Shown: positions 34,253 to 43,322, numbered from the stretch's first letter. The stretch: 64,000 nt of DNA from Paenibacillus_G elgii_A (GCA_042219835.1 JBHJMN010000014.1:58204-122203); one strand, 5' to 3'. A program made the numbers and translations. Notes: a model not told the origin generated them from the letters alone.

Positions 34253-34495
34253 TCAGATCTCTTCAGCGCCGGAAAGATCGTCGAATCCGACGATGTGCGC
34301 GTCGTGGAAATTCACCATCACGCCGTAAGGGTTACAACTATCCAGACTCCCCTCGGCAAACAGGATGGACCAGTCCAACCCGCCCCAGAACGTGAATTCC
34401 GGGCCGGTAATAAAAGTCGCCTTATCCTCGGCTTCGGGATCGAGCCCCAGCTTGGAGATCAAGAAATCCCTCGCGGCGCCGGTGTCATCTTCCAC
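34253..34495 (-). CDS. small acidic hypothetical protein, about 80 aa
   Basis: The frame reads MEDDTGAARDFLISKLGLDP, then FITGPEFTFWGGLDWSILFAEG with good coding character. A GTG at 34501, better spaced from AGGAACTAGGA, is an alternative start. Aromatic-rich strands suggest a compact beta fold. I do not recognise the family. It converges on the terminator of the NHL gene. Confidence 0.55.
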   Translation of the reverse strand: MEDDTGAARDFLISKLGLDPEAEDKATFITGPEFTFWGGLDWSILFAEGSLDSCNPYGVMVNFHDAHIVGFDDLSGAEEI

Positions 34496-34619
34496 CCCGT
34501 CGATCCTAGTTCCTTCCTAACAAATCAAAGTGGCGGAGACGTAGAGGGACAAGAGTATTAAGAAAAGCGCTTCTCCCGCCGATATAGTTTGCAGGAAGGC
34601 GGAAAGAGAGGGGCGTCCC

Positions 34620-36071
34620 GTGAAACCGAAAGATTCGAAGGATTCGGAAGAACAGCTTCAGCTCTTTTTCAAACAGGATCCGTTTTATTTAAAAAAGTAC
34701 GTCAAAGAGCATCCGAACAATAAAATGGCGTGGTACTTGCTTGGGCGCGATTATGAAGCACAGGGGAAAAAGGGAAAAGCGCTGTACTGTTACGCGCAGG
34801 CCGGGGAAGTCTACGAAGCGTATGAGAATCAGAAGGTGGCTTTGCCTCCTGAAGAAATCGAACCGATCCATCGCTGGGGAACGGAACATCAAAAGAGCAG
34901 ACGGAAGCGGCTTGCTCGCCTGATGGCCGTCGGTTTGCTGGCATTTGCCGGTCTGTTGTTTGCCCCGGAGCTGGGGCGTATATTCGAGAAGACGGAAGAA
35001 AACGCCCGCACTCCGGTCATCGTGCTGCCGGAAGGGGTGACGTCCTCCGAGCTGCAGGAAACGAAAGTGTACTACCTGGCCGGCGAGAAGAGTCAAGGGA
35101 ATGTCGGCGCGGCGCTCCAAGAGATGCTTCTACGGGAAAGAATTAGCAGCTACGCGATTCTGGCCCGGGGGATTCCGCTTGCCGGGACCGCTTGGATCAG
35201 CTGGCTGAAGAAGCCGGAAACGCTGCTTTCCGTCGAAGCAAACGCAAATGCGGCGCAGCAGCAGATCAATTATTATGACGCGGCTGCTTGCAGCTGCCAG
35301 CCGAGCGATCCGCAGAAGGCGGATAGCATCGTGGCCGCTTGGATGACGAAGCAGGAGCAGGATCTCGTGCTGCGCTCCGCCGTTGCGGCTTACATCCGGC
35401 GTACGGGGCAAGCGCCTGCGCAGGCTTCGCAGCTGACGGAGGCGTATCCGAACAACGTGCTGCCAGGGCTGAGTCCCTATATGAAGGAAACGTTCGATCG
35501 GGATAAGGAGGCCTTGGCTGCGGAGCTGAGCGCATGGCTCAAGCAAGCTGGTGCGCAGCCTGCGAGCGGTGACGGAAAGCCAGTGCCGCCCGGACCGGGA
35601 CAGGGCAGTTTGACCAAGCCGTTAACCGAACCGATGCGAATTATTATCGATAAGCAGGCTCACCGGCTGTCGGTCGTCAGCGGCAACATCGTCGTCCGCA
35701 ATTATCCGGTAGGCTTGGGAGCCGACCGGACACCGGAGGGCAGCTTCGCGATCTCGGAAAAGGTGCGTAATCCGAACGGAAAGTCGAATGGGGAGTTCGG
35801 GAGCCGGGGGATGACGCTTGGAGATACGAATTATGCAATTCACGGAACGAACCGGCCGTCCAGTATCGGCAAGGATGAGTCGCTAGGCTGCATCCGTATG
35901 GCGAAGGAGGATGTGGAGGAGCTGTTCGATCTAGTGCCGCTCGGAACGAACGTGACGATCGTCGGCAAGGGCACGCTGTCCGTGGAGGAATCGCGCAGCC
36001 CCGCGCCTTATGGGGTGACGCCGCAAAGCGTCGATACGAATCCGGGGAAGAGGTACAACTGGTTGAATTAG
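34620..36071 (+). CDS. membrane-anchored L,D-transpeptidase (YkuD domain), 483 aa
   Basis: GTG start with GAGAGGGG upstream. A cytosolic N-terminus with a TPR-like segment (MAWYLLGRDYEAQGKKGKAL) precedes one membrane helix at about residues 101-115. The central domain (about 140-310) has two cysteines in AAACSCQP. The YkuD domain covers 330-450: PMRIIIDKQAHRLSVVSG, GTPEGSF-like GADRTPEGSF, NYAIHGTNRPSS and the catalytic ESLGCIRMAKEDV. Such enzymes form 3-3 peptidoglycan cross-links. The fusion to a cytosolic TPR-like part is unusual. Confidence 0.88.
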   Translation: MKPKDSKDSEEQLQLFFKQDPFYLKKYVKEHPNNKMAWYLLGRDYEAQGKKGKALYCYAQAGEVYEAYENQKVALPPEEIEPIHRWGTEHQKSRRKRLARLMAVGLLAFAGLLFAPELGRIFEKTEENARTPVIVLPEGVTSSELQETKVYYLAGEKSQGNVGAALQEMLLRERISSYAILARGIPLAGTAWISWLKKPETLLSVEANANAAQQQINYYDAAACSCQPSDPQKADSIVAAWMTKQEQDLVLRSAVAAYIRRTGQAPAQASQLTEAYPNNVLPGLSPYMKETFDRDKEALAAELSAWLKQAGAQPASGDGKPVPPGPGQGSLTKPLTEPMRIIIDKQAHRLSVVSGNIVVRNYPVGLGADRTPEGSFAISEKVRNPNGKSNGEFGSRGMTLGDTNYAIHGTNRPSSIGKDESLGCIRMAKEDVEELFDLVPLGTNVTIVGKGTLSVEESRSPAPYGVTPQSVDTNPGKRYNWLN

Positions 36072-36116
36072 GGAGCATGGTCTTCCAAGCCGGCTGTGGC
36101 GAAGGAACAGGGAACG

Positions 36117-36268
36117 AATCCCCTTGGTTATTCGGTTGAATATATTCCTACAGCCGCTCTTGAAACCCGAAAAATAATGAATTGAATTTTAAGGTATCTT
36201 TTCGGGTTTCAAAGGCGGGTGTAAACTCTTTCGGAATATATTCAACCTGCCCTGATGGGGATTTTTTT
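36117..36268 (+). other. large nested inverted repeat (150-nt hairpin) ending in a T-run
   Basis: Nested arms: AATCCCC with GGGGATT, GGTTGAATATATTCC with GGAATATATTCAACC (perfect 15 bp), TACAGCCGC with GCGGGTGTA, and TTGAAACCCGAAAA with TTTTCGGGTTTCAA. The outermost arm runs into seven T. It could be an oversized terminator, a structured RNA or a MITE. No coding frame is evident within it. Confidence 0.7.
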
Positions 36269-36333
36269 AGTTCACGCCATAGCCTTTAGAAGACTAAGCT
36301 CTTGTGCGAGAGGATAGAAAGCGCTAACGAGCC

Positions 36334-36471
36334 CTAATGGTTGAATACAAGCAGAGCAATCATACCGAGAATGATGACGCCGAAGATGGAGCCGGCCCAT
36401 ACGATCAGCTTCTTATTAGGCTCATCCTTTGTTTTCCGCTGCGCATAGGGGGATATTTTCTTTTTTTGCAT
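36334..36471 (-). CDS. small single-helix membrane protein, 45 aa
   Basis: ATG 36471 with GAGGTCT close upstream. MQKKKISPYAQRKTKDEPNK is a basic cytosolic stretch. The rest, IVWAGSIFGVIILGMIALLV plus FNH, is one membrane helix. The codon pattern is good and the architecture is that of small membrane proteins in spore formers. Function unknown. The gene is divergent from pyrD. Confidence 0.6.
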   Translation of the reverse strand: MQKKKISPYAQRKTKDEPNKKLIVWAGSIFGVIILGMIALLVFNH

Positions 36472-36634
36472 AGACCTCAGCCCTGCCTTTTTGTTGGATT
36501 AAGCATATTTTAACATAATGCATTGTTTAAAGTCGTATGTATTTTGTGACTTGTCCCCTTTATTTTTGCTTCGTAAAGCGCTAAACTGTCAAAAGAGACT
36601 AACGAAGAGACACGTGCGGGGAGAGGACAGAAGC

Positions 36635-37729
36635 ATGCTTTACAAAAAAATTGCAAAGCCGGTGCTGTTCGGGATGGACCCGGAAAAGGCGCATCATCTC
36701 ATTATCGACGGACTGCATACGTTTGCCAAGCTGCCTGGCGGACGGTGGCTGCTCCGCGCGATGTGGGGCGTTCGGGCGTACCCGGAGCTGGAAAGCGAGC
36801 TATGGGGAATCCGGTTTCCGAATCCGGTCGGCTTGGCGGCAGGGTTGGACAAGAATGCGAAAGCGATCCCCGGATTTTCGAACATCGGCTTCGGCTTTAT
36901 GGAAGTCGGGACGGTGACACCGAAGCCGCAAGCCGGCAATGAGCTGCCGCGGCTGTTCCGGCTCCCGGATGACGAGGCACTTATTAACCGGATGGGGTTC
37001 AACAACGTCGGAATCGAAGGTATGAAGCGAAATTTGCGCAATCAAGGCCAGCGCACGATTCCGCTTGCCATCAATATCGGAAAAAATAAAACGACGCCCA
37101 ACGAGCAGGCGGAGGACGATTACCGTGCCTGCATTCAAGAGTTGTATGGGTACGGAGACTTTTTCGTCGTCAATATCAGCTCGCCGAACACGCCGGATCT
37201 GCGCAATCTGCAGCACGGGGACGACCTGTCGCGTCTGCTCGCAGCCGTGAAGGACGAGATCCGCAAACAGCATGCCCGCTTCGGCGGACGGGAGAAGCCG
37301 GTGCTCGTGAAGATTGCACCCGATCTGGAGCCGCAGGAAATCGAGTATATGGTCGAAACGATTGTACGGAGCAATGTCTCCGGCATCATTGCGTCCAATA
37401 CGACGATCGCCAGAGACGGTCTGCGCCATGCGAACCGGGGGGAAACGGGCGGATTAAGCGGCCGTCCGCTGACGGAGCGCTCCACCGAGCTGATTCGAAC
37501 TGTATACCGTTTAACGGACGGGAAACTTCCGATTATCGGATCGGGAGGTATTTTTACGGCTGAGGACGCTTATGCGAAGATTCGGGCGGGAGCCAGCCTG
37601 ATCGAAGTATATACCGGCTTGATTTACGAAGGACCGGACGTGCTGCGGCGTATTAACCGCGGGCTTCGGGATTTGCTTCGGCAGGACGGATTTACGCACA
37701 TATCGGAGGCGATCGGATCGGGGCATTAA
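36635..37729 (+). CDS. pyrD: dihydroorotate dehydrogenase (quinone), class 2, 364 aa
   Basis: ATG 36635 with GGGGAGAGG upstream is preferred over an earlier in-frame start. Oxidises dihydroorotate to orotate in pyrimidine synthesis and passes electrons to quinone. The N-terminal amphipathic part (residues 1-40), GLAAGLDKNAKAIPGFSNIG, NRMGFNNVGIEGM, and the class 2 active-site loop FFVVNISSPNTPDLRNLQ with catalytic Ser define it. IGSGGIFTAEDAYAKIRAGA binds the FMN phosphate. It stands apart from any pyr operon and may be co-transcribed with the next two genes. Confidence 0.93.
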   Translation: MLYKKIAKPVLFGMDPEKAHHLIIDGLHTFAKLPGGRWLLRAMWGVRAYPELESELWGIRFPNPVGLAAGLDKNAKAIPGFSNIGFGFMEVGTVTPKPQAGNELPRLFRLPDDEALINRMGFNNVGIEGMKRNLRNQGQRTIPLAINIGKNKTTPNEQAEDDYRACIQELYGYGDFFVVNISSPNTPDLRNLQHGDDLSRLLAAVKDEIRKQHARFGGREKPVLVKIAPDLEPQEIEYMVETIVRSNVSGIIASNTTIARDGLRHANRGETGGLSGRPLTERSTELIRTVYRLTDGKLPIIGSGGIFTAEDAYAKIRAGASLIEVYTGLIYEGPDVLRRINRGLRDLLRQDGFTHISEAIGSGH

Positions 37730-37756
37730 GGCAAGTAAGATTTGGAGGTCGACGGA

Positions 37757-38560
37757 ATGGACGGACGCGATTGGAAAAAATTTCTTCTGCCTTATGAACA
37801 GGCGGTCGAGGAATTGAAAGTCAAATTCAAAACATTACGCGCGGAGCTCAAAAGCCGGGATGAATATTCACCTATCGAATTTGTAACCGGCCGGGTCAAG
37901 AGGACTTCCAGCATTTTGGAGAAAGCCAAACGGCTGAGCGTTCCGATGGATCAGCTCGAGACCGGGATCGAAGATATTGCGGGTATCCGGATTATGTGTC
38001 AATTCGTCGAGGATATCGAACGATTGGCCGAATTGATCCGTGCCCGGGAAGATATGACGCTATTGTACGAGAAAGACTATATTACCAACAAGAAACCGAG
38101 CGGTTACCGCAGTTACCATATGATTGTGGAATACCGGGTCCAGACGGCGCTTGGCATGAAGCGCGTGCTGGCCGAGATTCAGCTGCGGACGCTGGCAATG
38201 AATTTCTGGGCGACGATCGAGCATTCGCTGAATTATAAATACCGGGAAAGCTTGCCGGAGGATGTCGTCGCACGGCTCAGCCGGGCGGCGGAAGCCGCTT
38301 ACCAGCTCGATCAGGAGATGAGCAGCATCCGCGAAGAGATCGTCGAAGCACAGAAGCTGTTCGAGGACAAATCGAGCATCGTGGCTAAGGTGCTGAATGG
38401 CATTCAAGAGCTGTATTTTCATCTGCGGGTACGGGAAGCCGCGCAGTTTCAGATGCGCTTCAACGAGCTGTGGGACACGGACGACGTCTGGCTATTGAAG
38501 AAGCTGTCGAACGAGGTGGATCAGGCGGTGAACCGGGCGAAGAAAAATTCCTTGGCCTGA
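37757..38560 (+). CDS. small alarmone synthetase, RelQ/YjbM-type (p)ppGpp synthetase, 267 aa
   Basis: ATG 37757 with GGAGGTC upstream. Transfers pyrophosphate from ATP to GDP or GTP. The synthetase core includes SPIEFVTGRVKRTSSILEKA, then IEDIAGIRIMCQFVEDIERLA and YITNKKPSGYRSYHMIVEYR, followed by EIQLRTLAMNFWATIEHSLNYKY. These cover substrate and magnesium binding residues. There is no HD hydrolase domain. At 267 aa it is longer than Bacillus YjbM because of a helical C-terminal extension. Confidence 0.88.
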   Translation: MDGRDWKKFLLPYEQAVEELKVKFKTLRAELKSRDEYSPIEFVTGRVKRTSSILEKAKRLSVPMDQLETGIEDIAGIRIMCQFVEDIERLAELIRAREDMTLLYEKDYITNKKPSGYRSYHMIVEYRVQTALGMKRVLAEIQLRTLAMNFWATIEHSLNYKYRESLPEDVVARLSRAAEAAYQLDQEMSSIREEIVEAQKLFEDKSSIVAKVLNGIQELYFHLRVREAAQFQMRFNELWDTDDVWLLKKLSNEVDQAVNRAKKNSLA

Positions 38561-38628
38561 ACCGGGTCAGCAGCCTAGGTTTGGTATTCACCCGGCCTCC
38601 GCTGGAGGCACGAAACGGAGGCGAGACG

Positions 38629-39051
38629 GTGACGACGTCATACGATCGTTTATATGTAGAGTTCGTGTATTATTTCAACGTAGCGCGCGACTATTTCGAA
38701 TGTCACGAAGTGATGGAGGAGCTTTGGCTTGAGGAAGGCCGACATCCGTTGTACCAAGGCCTGCTGCAGGTGGCAGTAGGCCTTTACCATTACCGCAACG
38801 GCAATACGAGCGGGTCGATCAAGCTGTTTACCGCAGCCTTGGACAAATTGGACCCTTATCCGAAGGACGCGCTTGGGATCGACCTTGGCCGCCTTCGCGA
38901 CGATAGCCGGGTGTATTTGGACAAGCTGGCCCGTGCGGAGGAGCAGCCGTTTGTTTTCTACGACCTGGACATCCGCATTTTGGATGCCGGGCTGGAAGCC
39001 TTAGTGGAAGAGCTGAGGCTGCATCCGCCGGAGCCGCATGAAGAGCATTAG
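38629..39051 (+). CDS. DUF309 domain protein, 140 aa
   Basis: GTG 38629 with GGAGGCG upstream. The family signature is VARDYFECHEVMEELWLEE near residue 22 with QGLLQVAVGLYHYRNGN following. The H-E pairs suggest a helical bundle that may bind metal, but no activity is known. It follows the alarmone synthetase by 68 nt in the same direction and is probably co-transcribed with it. Confidence 0.85.
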   Translation: MTTSYDRLYVEFVYYFNVARDYFECHEVMEELWLEEGRHPLYQGLLQVAVGLYHYRNGNTSGSIKLFTAALDKLDPYPKDALGIDLGRLRDDSRVYLDKLARAEEQPFVFYDLDIRILDAGLEALVEELRLHPPEPHEEH

Positions 39052-39078
39052 CTCTAAATGTGGTCAGCGATGCCGACG

Positions 39079-39747
39079 CTAGGACCGGCGCGAAACGAGA
39101 ACAGCTTGCAGCCCAACCCTGCACACGGTTAGCCACGCCGCCCCGGCGGCAAATCCGGCGGCAACGTCGCTTGGATAATGAACCCCCAAGTAAATGCGGC
39201 TTACGCCGATCATGATAACAAGACAACCGGCCGTTACGGCGATCAGCAGCTTCAGGACAGGAGATTTGACAAACATCAAGAGGAGCATGGCCAGCATGCC
39301 GTAGAAGACGATGGATGCCATGGAATGTCCGCTGGGGAAGCTGTAGCCTGTCTCTTCAACGATCCAGTGTAGCATAGGCCGTTGCCGTTCGAAAATTTGC
39401 TTCAGCAGCTGGTTGAACAGCGCGCCGCCGGTAACAGCCACCATGAAAAAGAGAGCTTCCCATTTCTTCTTTCGCCACACCATCAGAGATACGCTAACGA
39501 GCAGCAGGATGAACAAGGTCTGGAACGATCCAAGCTCGGTAATCCCTTTCATCCATACGGTCAGCTCAGGACTGATGTACGATTGAATCCAATCGATGTA
39601 GGTACGGTCAAAACGCTCTAATTGATTTTCCTGTAAATCGTGCGCAAACTTTATGAAGATCAGAATCGACAGCAGCACGATGATGACCGCGGTCAAGATG
39701 TATTTTCCGGTCAGCAATGCTTGTTTCGGTTGCACAGAGGTCTTCAC
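39079..39747 (-). CDS. PAP2 family membrane phosphatase, 222 aa
   Basis: GTG 39747 is chosen: AAAAGGAG is just upstream, and the longer frame would begin inside the terminator of the previous gene. Six membrane helices. The three phosphatase motifs are present: KQIFERQRP near residue 122, SFPSGHSMAS near 145 and SRIYLGVHYPSDVAAG near 190. Family members dephosphorylate lipid phosphates such as undecaprenyl pyrophosphate or phosphatidylglycerol phosphate. The substrate is not fixed by sequence. Confidence 0.88.
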   Translation of the reverse strand: MKTSVQPKQALLTGKYILTAVIIVLLSILIFIKFAHDLQENQLERFDRTYIDWIQSYISPELTVWMKGITELGSFQTLFILLLVSVSLMVWRKKKWEALFFMVAVTGGALFNQLLKQIFERQRPMLHWIVEETGYSFPSGHSMASIVFYGMLAMLLLMFVKSPVLKLLIAVTAGCLVIMIGVSRIYLGVHYPSDVAAGFAAGAAWLTVCRVGLQAVLVSRRS

Positions 39748-39768
39748 AGCTCCTTTTAATAAAAATGA

Positions 39769-39798
39769 AAAAAAAGGAACAGCGGACCGCAATCCGCT
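39769..39798 (-). terminator. terminator of the thioredoxin-like gene
   Basis: AGCGGA and TCCGCT arms, followed on the minus strand by GTTCC and an eight-T run. Confidence 0.75.
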
Positions 39799-39839
39799 GC
39801 TTTGGAGAATCCCTTGGCGTCCACCGACAGCCGGCAGGA

Positions 39840-40322
39840 TTATTTTTTATGCTTTTCGAAAAAGGCTTTGAACGTCTCGGCCTCTTGTTTGCCGACGAGG
39901 CGCTCGACTTCTTTGCCGCCTTTGTAATAAATCAGGGTGGGGGTCGCTTCAATCGCGTACTTTTGCCATCCGTTCTTGAATTCTTCAAGATTGAACTGCT
40001 TGATGTCGATGTTCAGTTCCTTGGCGACCGGCATAAGCACAGGCGTTGTCGCTTTGCAGTGCGGACACGTCGAACCGAAATAATACAAGAAGAAATCTTC
40101 CTGAGCCGCGATCTTTTTGTCGAGCGCGTCAGGCAAAATGATGTTTTGGTAGTTCGGATCGTCCAGAAGCGCCAGTGTAGCCGGATTCAGCTTGTCCGGC
40201 GCAATGCCGTATACGTTGTTGGCGTACTTTCCGAATTTAGCCTGGTTGGACTGTTGATTGACAAAATAAAGAGCTCCGAACAGAACGACGATAACAGCTA
40301 AAAAGATACCTAACTTTTTCAT
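39840..40322 (-). CDS. membrane-anchored thioredoxin-like protein, 160 aa
   Basis: One N-terminal helix (KKLGIFLAVIVVLFGALYFV) and an extracytoplasmic thioredoxin domain. The active site is FYLYYFGSTCPHCKATTPVL-like (here FFLYYFGSTCPHCKATTPVL) near residue 85, with CPHC, and the cis-Pro is in AIEATPTLIYYKGG. CPHC resembles oxidases of the DsbA/BdbA type more than CGPC reductases, so disulfide formation is plausible. The direction of electron flow is inference. Confidence 0.85.
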   Translation of the reverse strand: MKKLGIFLAVIVVLFGALYFVNQQSNQAKFGKYANNVYGIAPDKLNPATLALLDDPNYQNIILPDALDKKIAAQEDFFLYYFGSTCPHCKATTPVLMPVAKELNIDIKQFNLEEFKNGWQKYAIEATPTLIYYKGGKEVERLVGKQEAETFKAFFEKHKK

Positions 40323-40512
40323 GATTCCCCTCTTCCTACCTAGTAATAAATGGTCACTCTAAAAACATTCGTTACTTATGCAAAGTTTCCTTCTTTCCAT
40401 CATACAATAAAATTGAAGGATTTTCGACATTGGCGTGGAATACTTGGGGAAGGCTTGCTGGAGGCCGAGTATTCGGCCTTTCCGGCGTCTTATGGGGAGG
40501 TGAACCCTAACG

Positions 40513-41256
40513 ATGAAAGCAACGCTACGTCTGGACAAGCTGCTGGCTCATACGGGCTTCGGCACACGCAGCGAAATCAAACAGCTCGTAAAGCGCGGCG
40601 TCGTCAGCGTCGACGGCAAAACGGCGATGGACAGCGGGATGCAGGTGAACCCCGAGCGACATCGCATCACGGTTGACGGAGAGCCGGTGGTTTACCGCGA
40701 ATTCGTCTACTTGATGCTGCATAAGCCGCAAGGCGTCGTGTCTGCCACGGAAGATACCAGGGACCGGACCGTGCTTGATCTGTTGGATGAGCAGTATTCG
40801 CATTTTGACGTATTCCCGGTCGGACGGCTGGACAAAGACACCGAAGGGCTGCTGCTGCTGACGAACGACGGCAAGCTGGCGCACAACCTGCTGTCGCCGC
40901 GAAAGCATGTTCCGAAGACGTATTATGCCGAAGTGAACGGCGCGGTTAACGAAAGCGACATTGAAGCGTTCGCGCGCGGCGTCACACTCGATGACGGCTA
41001 TGTGACGATGTCGGCGGAACTGAATGTGCTATACTGCGGCCGACCCGAAGCGGGCGAGCTTTCCCGCGTCGAATTGACCATACATGAAGGCAAGTTTCAT
41101 CAGGTAAAACGCATGTTTCAAGCCGTAGGCAAGCAGGTAACGTATTTGAAACGGCTGTCCATGGGGCCGCTGAAGCTGGACCCGGCGTTGCCGCTCGGGC
41201 AGTCGCGGGAATTGACGGAGGAAGAACGGCAAAGCCTGCTGACGCATGGAGAATAG
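40513..41256 (+). CDS. RsuA/RluB-family rRNA pseudouridine synthase, 247 aa
   Basis: ATG with GGGGAGG upstream. The N-terminal S4 RNA-binding domain is LRLDKLLAHTGFGTRSEIKQ (residues 4-60). The catalytic Asp sits in FPVGRLDKDTEGLLLLTNDG near residue 105. KTYYAEVNG and LTIHEGKFHQVKRMFQAVG are typical of the RsuA/RluB/E/F group. By length and pattern it most resembles RsuA (16S rRNA position 516), but 23S targets cannot be excluded. Confidence 0.9.
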   Translation: MKATLRLDKLLAHTGFGTRSEIKQLVKRGVVSVDGKTAMDSGMQVNPERHRITVDGEPVVYREFVYLMLHKPQGVVSATEDTRDRTVLDLLDEQYSHFDVFPVGRLDKDTEGLLLLTNDGKLAHNLLSPRKHVPKTYYAEVNGAVNESDIEAFARGVTLDDGYVTMSAELNVLYCGRPEAGELSRVELTIHEGKFHQVKRMFQAVGKQVTYLKRLSMGPLKLDPALPLGQSRELTEEERQSLLTHGE

Positions 41257-41323
41257 AAGACGGTTAAGCCAATTCAGCTAACGGGGATATAGAGAGAAGA
41301 AGGACAAGGGAGCGGAGAGAAAA

Positions 41324-42139
41324 ATGAACTATCGCATCATTGCGCTTGACGTGGACGGCACGCTTTTGAACGACGAGCATGAAGTAACGGACAAAACGGT
41401 AGAAACGCTGCGCACGGCGCACGAAGCAGGAGCCCGGATCGTATTGTGCACCGGTCGAGGCCCGGCCAATGCGATCCCGGTTCTGGAGAGTCTGGGCCTT
41501 ACCGGCGTGCTGATCACGCATAACGGGGCGGCGACCGTCGAGACGCCGGGGCCGAGGCTGCTGCATCAATTTGGCTTCGAGGTGCAGGAGCTTGCGGAGC
41601 TCGTCCAATATTGCCGTAAACAGAATGTCCATTTTGACGTGAACACCGCGCTGGATATGTTCGTCGAGAAAGTAGGCGAGCGGGAAGCGGCGATGTACGA
41701 AAAATATATGGTTTCACCCGAGCGGGTGGAGGACGTGCTGAGCATGACCGTTCCGCTTGTGAAGCTTACGATGTCCGGGTCGGAGGAAGAGATGGACGCG
41801 GTCGAGCGGGATTTGGCGCGCGTATCGCTGCCTCCGAGCGTTCATGTGCTGAGAAGCGGGGCGAACTTCGTCGACGTGATGTCGAAGGAAGCATCCAAGG
41901 GTCGTGCGCTGCAGGCGCTCGCTGCTCAATGGGACATTGCTCCCGAAAACATCGTTGCCGTGGGCAACTATTACAACGATATTGATATGATCCGGTTTGC
42001 CGGGCTCGGCATAGCGGTGGACAATTCGCCGGATGCGGTCAAAGAGGCCGCCGATGCCGTAACGCTGTCCAATAACGATGACGGCGTGCATGAAGCGCTG
42101 CGCCGTTTCGTGCTCCCTTCGGGGAAGCTCCGCGCATAG
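41324..42139 (+). CDS. Cof-type HAD-IIB phosphatase, 271 aa
   Basis: The HAD nucleophile motif is RIIALDVDGTLLNDEHEV at the N-terminus, and VLCTGRGPANAIPVLESLG is motif II. The C2B cap covers about residues 85-190. ASKGRALQALAAQ carries the conserved Lys. The last motif reads VAVGNYYNDIDMIRFAGLG; the usual GDxxND has Asn for the first Asp. These enzymes act on sugar phosphates or FMN-like compounds. The substrate is unknown. Confidence 0.88.
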   Translation: MNYRIIALDVDGTLLNDEHEVTDKTVETLRTAHEAGARIVLCTGRGPANAIPVLESLGLTGVLITHNGAATVETPGPRLLHQFGFEVQELAELVQYCRKQNVHFDVNTALDMFVEKVGEREAAMYEKYMVSPERVEDVLSMTVPLVKLTMSGSEEEMDAVERDLARVSLPPSVHVLRSGANFVDVMSKEASKGRALQALAAQWDIAPENIVAVGNYYNDIDMIRFAGLGIAVDNSPDAVKEAADAVTLSNNDDGVHEALRRFVLPSGKLRA

Positions 42140-42220
42140 TTTTCCGTCAGGGAAGGACATGCTATGAGGGTAGAAAACTCCGCACTACGCGAGTGCATAT
42201 CCTGATTGGAGGGGACCCGA

Positions 42221-43261
42221 ATGACGCATGTCAGTTTAAGACCGGATCTGAGAACGGCGGGCGGCGAAGTCAGCGACATCATGTTCAAAAATCGGTTTGT
42301 GGGTACGCTATCTCTCGTCTTCCGCGAATCCGACCGAATCGCAGGTGCGCTTCAATTGGAGAAGGAAGTGCTTGACGACGCGGAGAAAGACGAAGTATTC
42401 GATGCGGTCCACCGGTATGTGGACTCCCTGCTGGACGCTCTGCAGGCAAAAGGGTGCGAGGTGATGGTCACCTACAGCAGCTTTGACCATGTGATCGCTT
42501 CGGAACGGGAAGCGCCTGCCTACACAGGGGTTGTCTCCACAGAAGAAGATTTTGATTACGACACGGATTGGATTGATAACGAGACGCGTCTTGAAGACGA
42601 GACCCCTGGAGAGCGGGATGACTTCACTATGGCGGATTTCGAGCTGGTGCTGGTAGGCGAAGACGAGGACGGACTGGAATACCATCTCTACGATAAAGAC
42701 GAAGATTTTGTCGCCGAGGTATTTCTCCAAATCGAGGACCGCGAAGTGACCGGTACGGTCTATTGGATGATCGAACCTGCCGAAGCCGAGATGGATATCG
42801 CAGCCGATCTGCTTGTGCTTGATTTCGACGAGGACGAAGTGGACCGCTTTAATATTGCGATGAGCTTCGATGACGAAATTTTCGAAGTGATCGAGCTGAC
42901 CCATGAGGATTTGTTGGCGGAGGAAGACGATTCCGAGGAACTGTGGAACGGAAGCGACGAAGACAAACCGTATGCGGTTATGCTCGTCCGGGATGACGGG
43001 GGAGTGCTGACGTACGAAATATATGAGCCGTCCCGGGGCGGTCTTCCGATCGGCACGGCTACGGTAGATATCAGTGAACGCCAGTTGACCGGCTTTATCG
43101 ATTTCCGCGAGCCCGGCAGCACGGATAACCGGGAGCTTATCGCTACCTTGCTGATGGAGGAGCTTGACAAGGAGAAAGATTACTCCGCGCTCAACTTGTC
43201 CATGATGCACAACAACCGGCTGATCGAAGAAGTGCTGTTCGAAACGGAAACGTTCCATTAA
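42221..43261 (+). CDS. very acidic hypothetical protein with internal repeats, 346 aa
   Basis: ATG 42221 with TTGGAGGGG upstream. The protein is rich in Asp and Glu. Two repeats are easy to align: LEYHLYDKDEDFVAEVFLQI with EVTGTVYWMIEPAEAE (near residues 150-230) against LTYEIYEPSRGGLPIGTATV with QLTGFIDFREPGSTDN (near 262-345). The N-terminal part, MFKNRFVGTLSLVFRESDRI, may be a third, diverged copy. Each repeat is strand-rich and then helical. No family is recognised and no signal peptide is present. Confidence 0.75.
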   Translation: MTHVSLRPDLRTAGGEVSDIMFKNRFVGTLSLVFRESDRIAGALQLEKEVLDDAEKDEVFDAVHRYVDSLLDALQAKGCEVMVTYSSFDHVIASEREAPAYTGVVSTEEDFDYDTDWIDNETRLEDETPGERDDFTMADFELVLVGEDEDGLEYHLYDKDEDFVAEVFLQIEDREVTGTVYWMIEPAEAEMDIAADLLVLDFDEDEVDRFNIAMSFDDEIFEVIELTHEDLLAEEDDSEELWNGSDEDKPYAVMLVRDDGGVLTYEIYEPSRGGLPIGTATVDISERQLTGFIDFREPGSTDNRELIATLLMEELDKEKDYSALNLSMMHNNRLIEEVLFETETFH

Positions 43262-43274
43262 TTGCATATAAGGC

Positions 43275-43304
43275 TTGCCGAAAGCGAAAAGCATATGATA
43301 AAAT
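43275..43304 (+). promoter_or_regulatory. promoter of the FMN riboswitch transcript
   Basis: TTGCCG at 43275-43280, 18-nt spacer, TAAAAT at 43299-43304. Confidence 0.5.
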
Positions 43305-43322
43305 GCTTTCTAATTGAATTAG

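Noticed and set aside
39748..39792. Longer start for the PAP2 gene at 39792
   Set aside because: The extension lies in the terminator of the upstream gene; GTG 39747 has AAAAGGAG.
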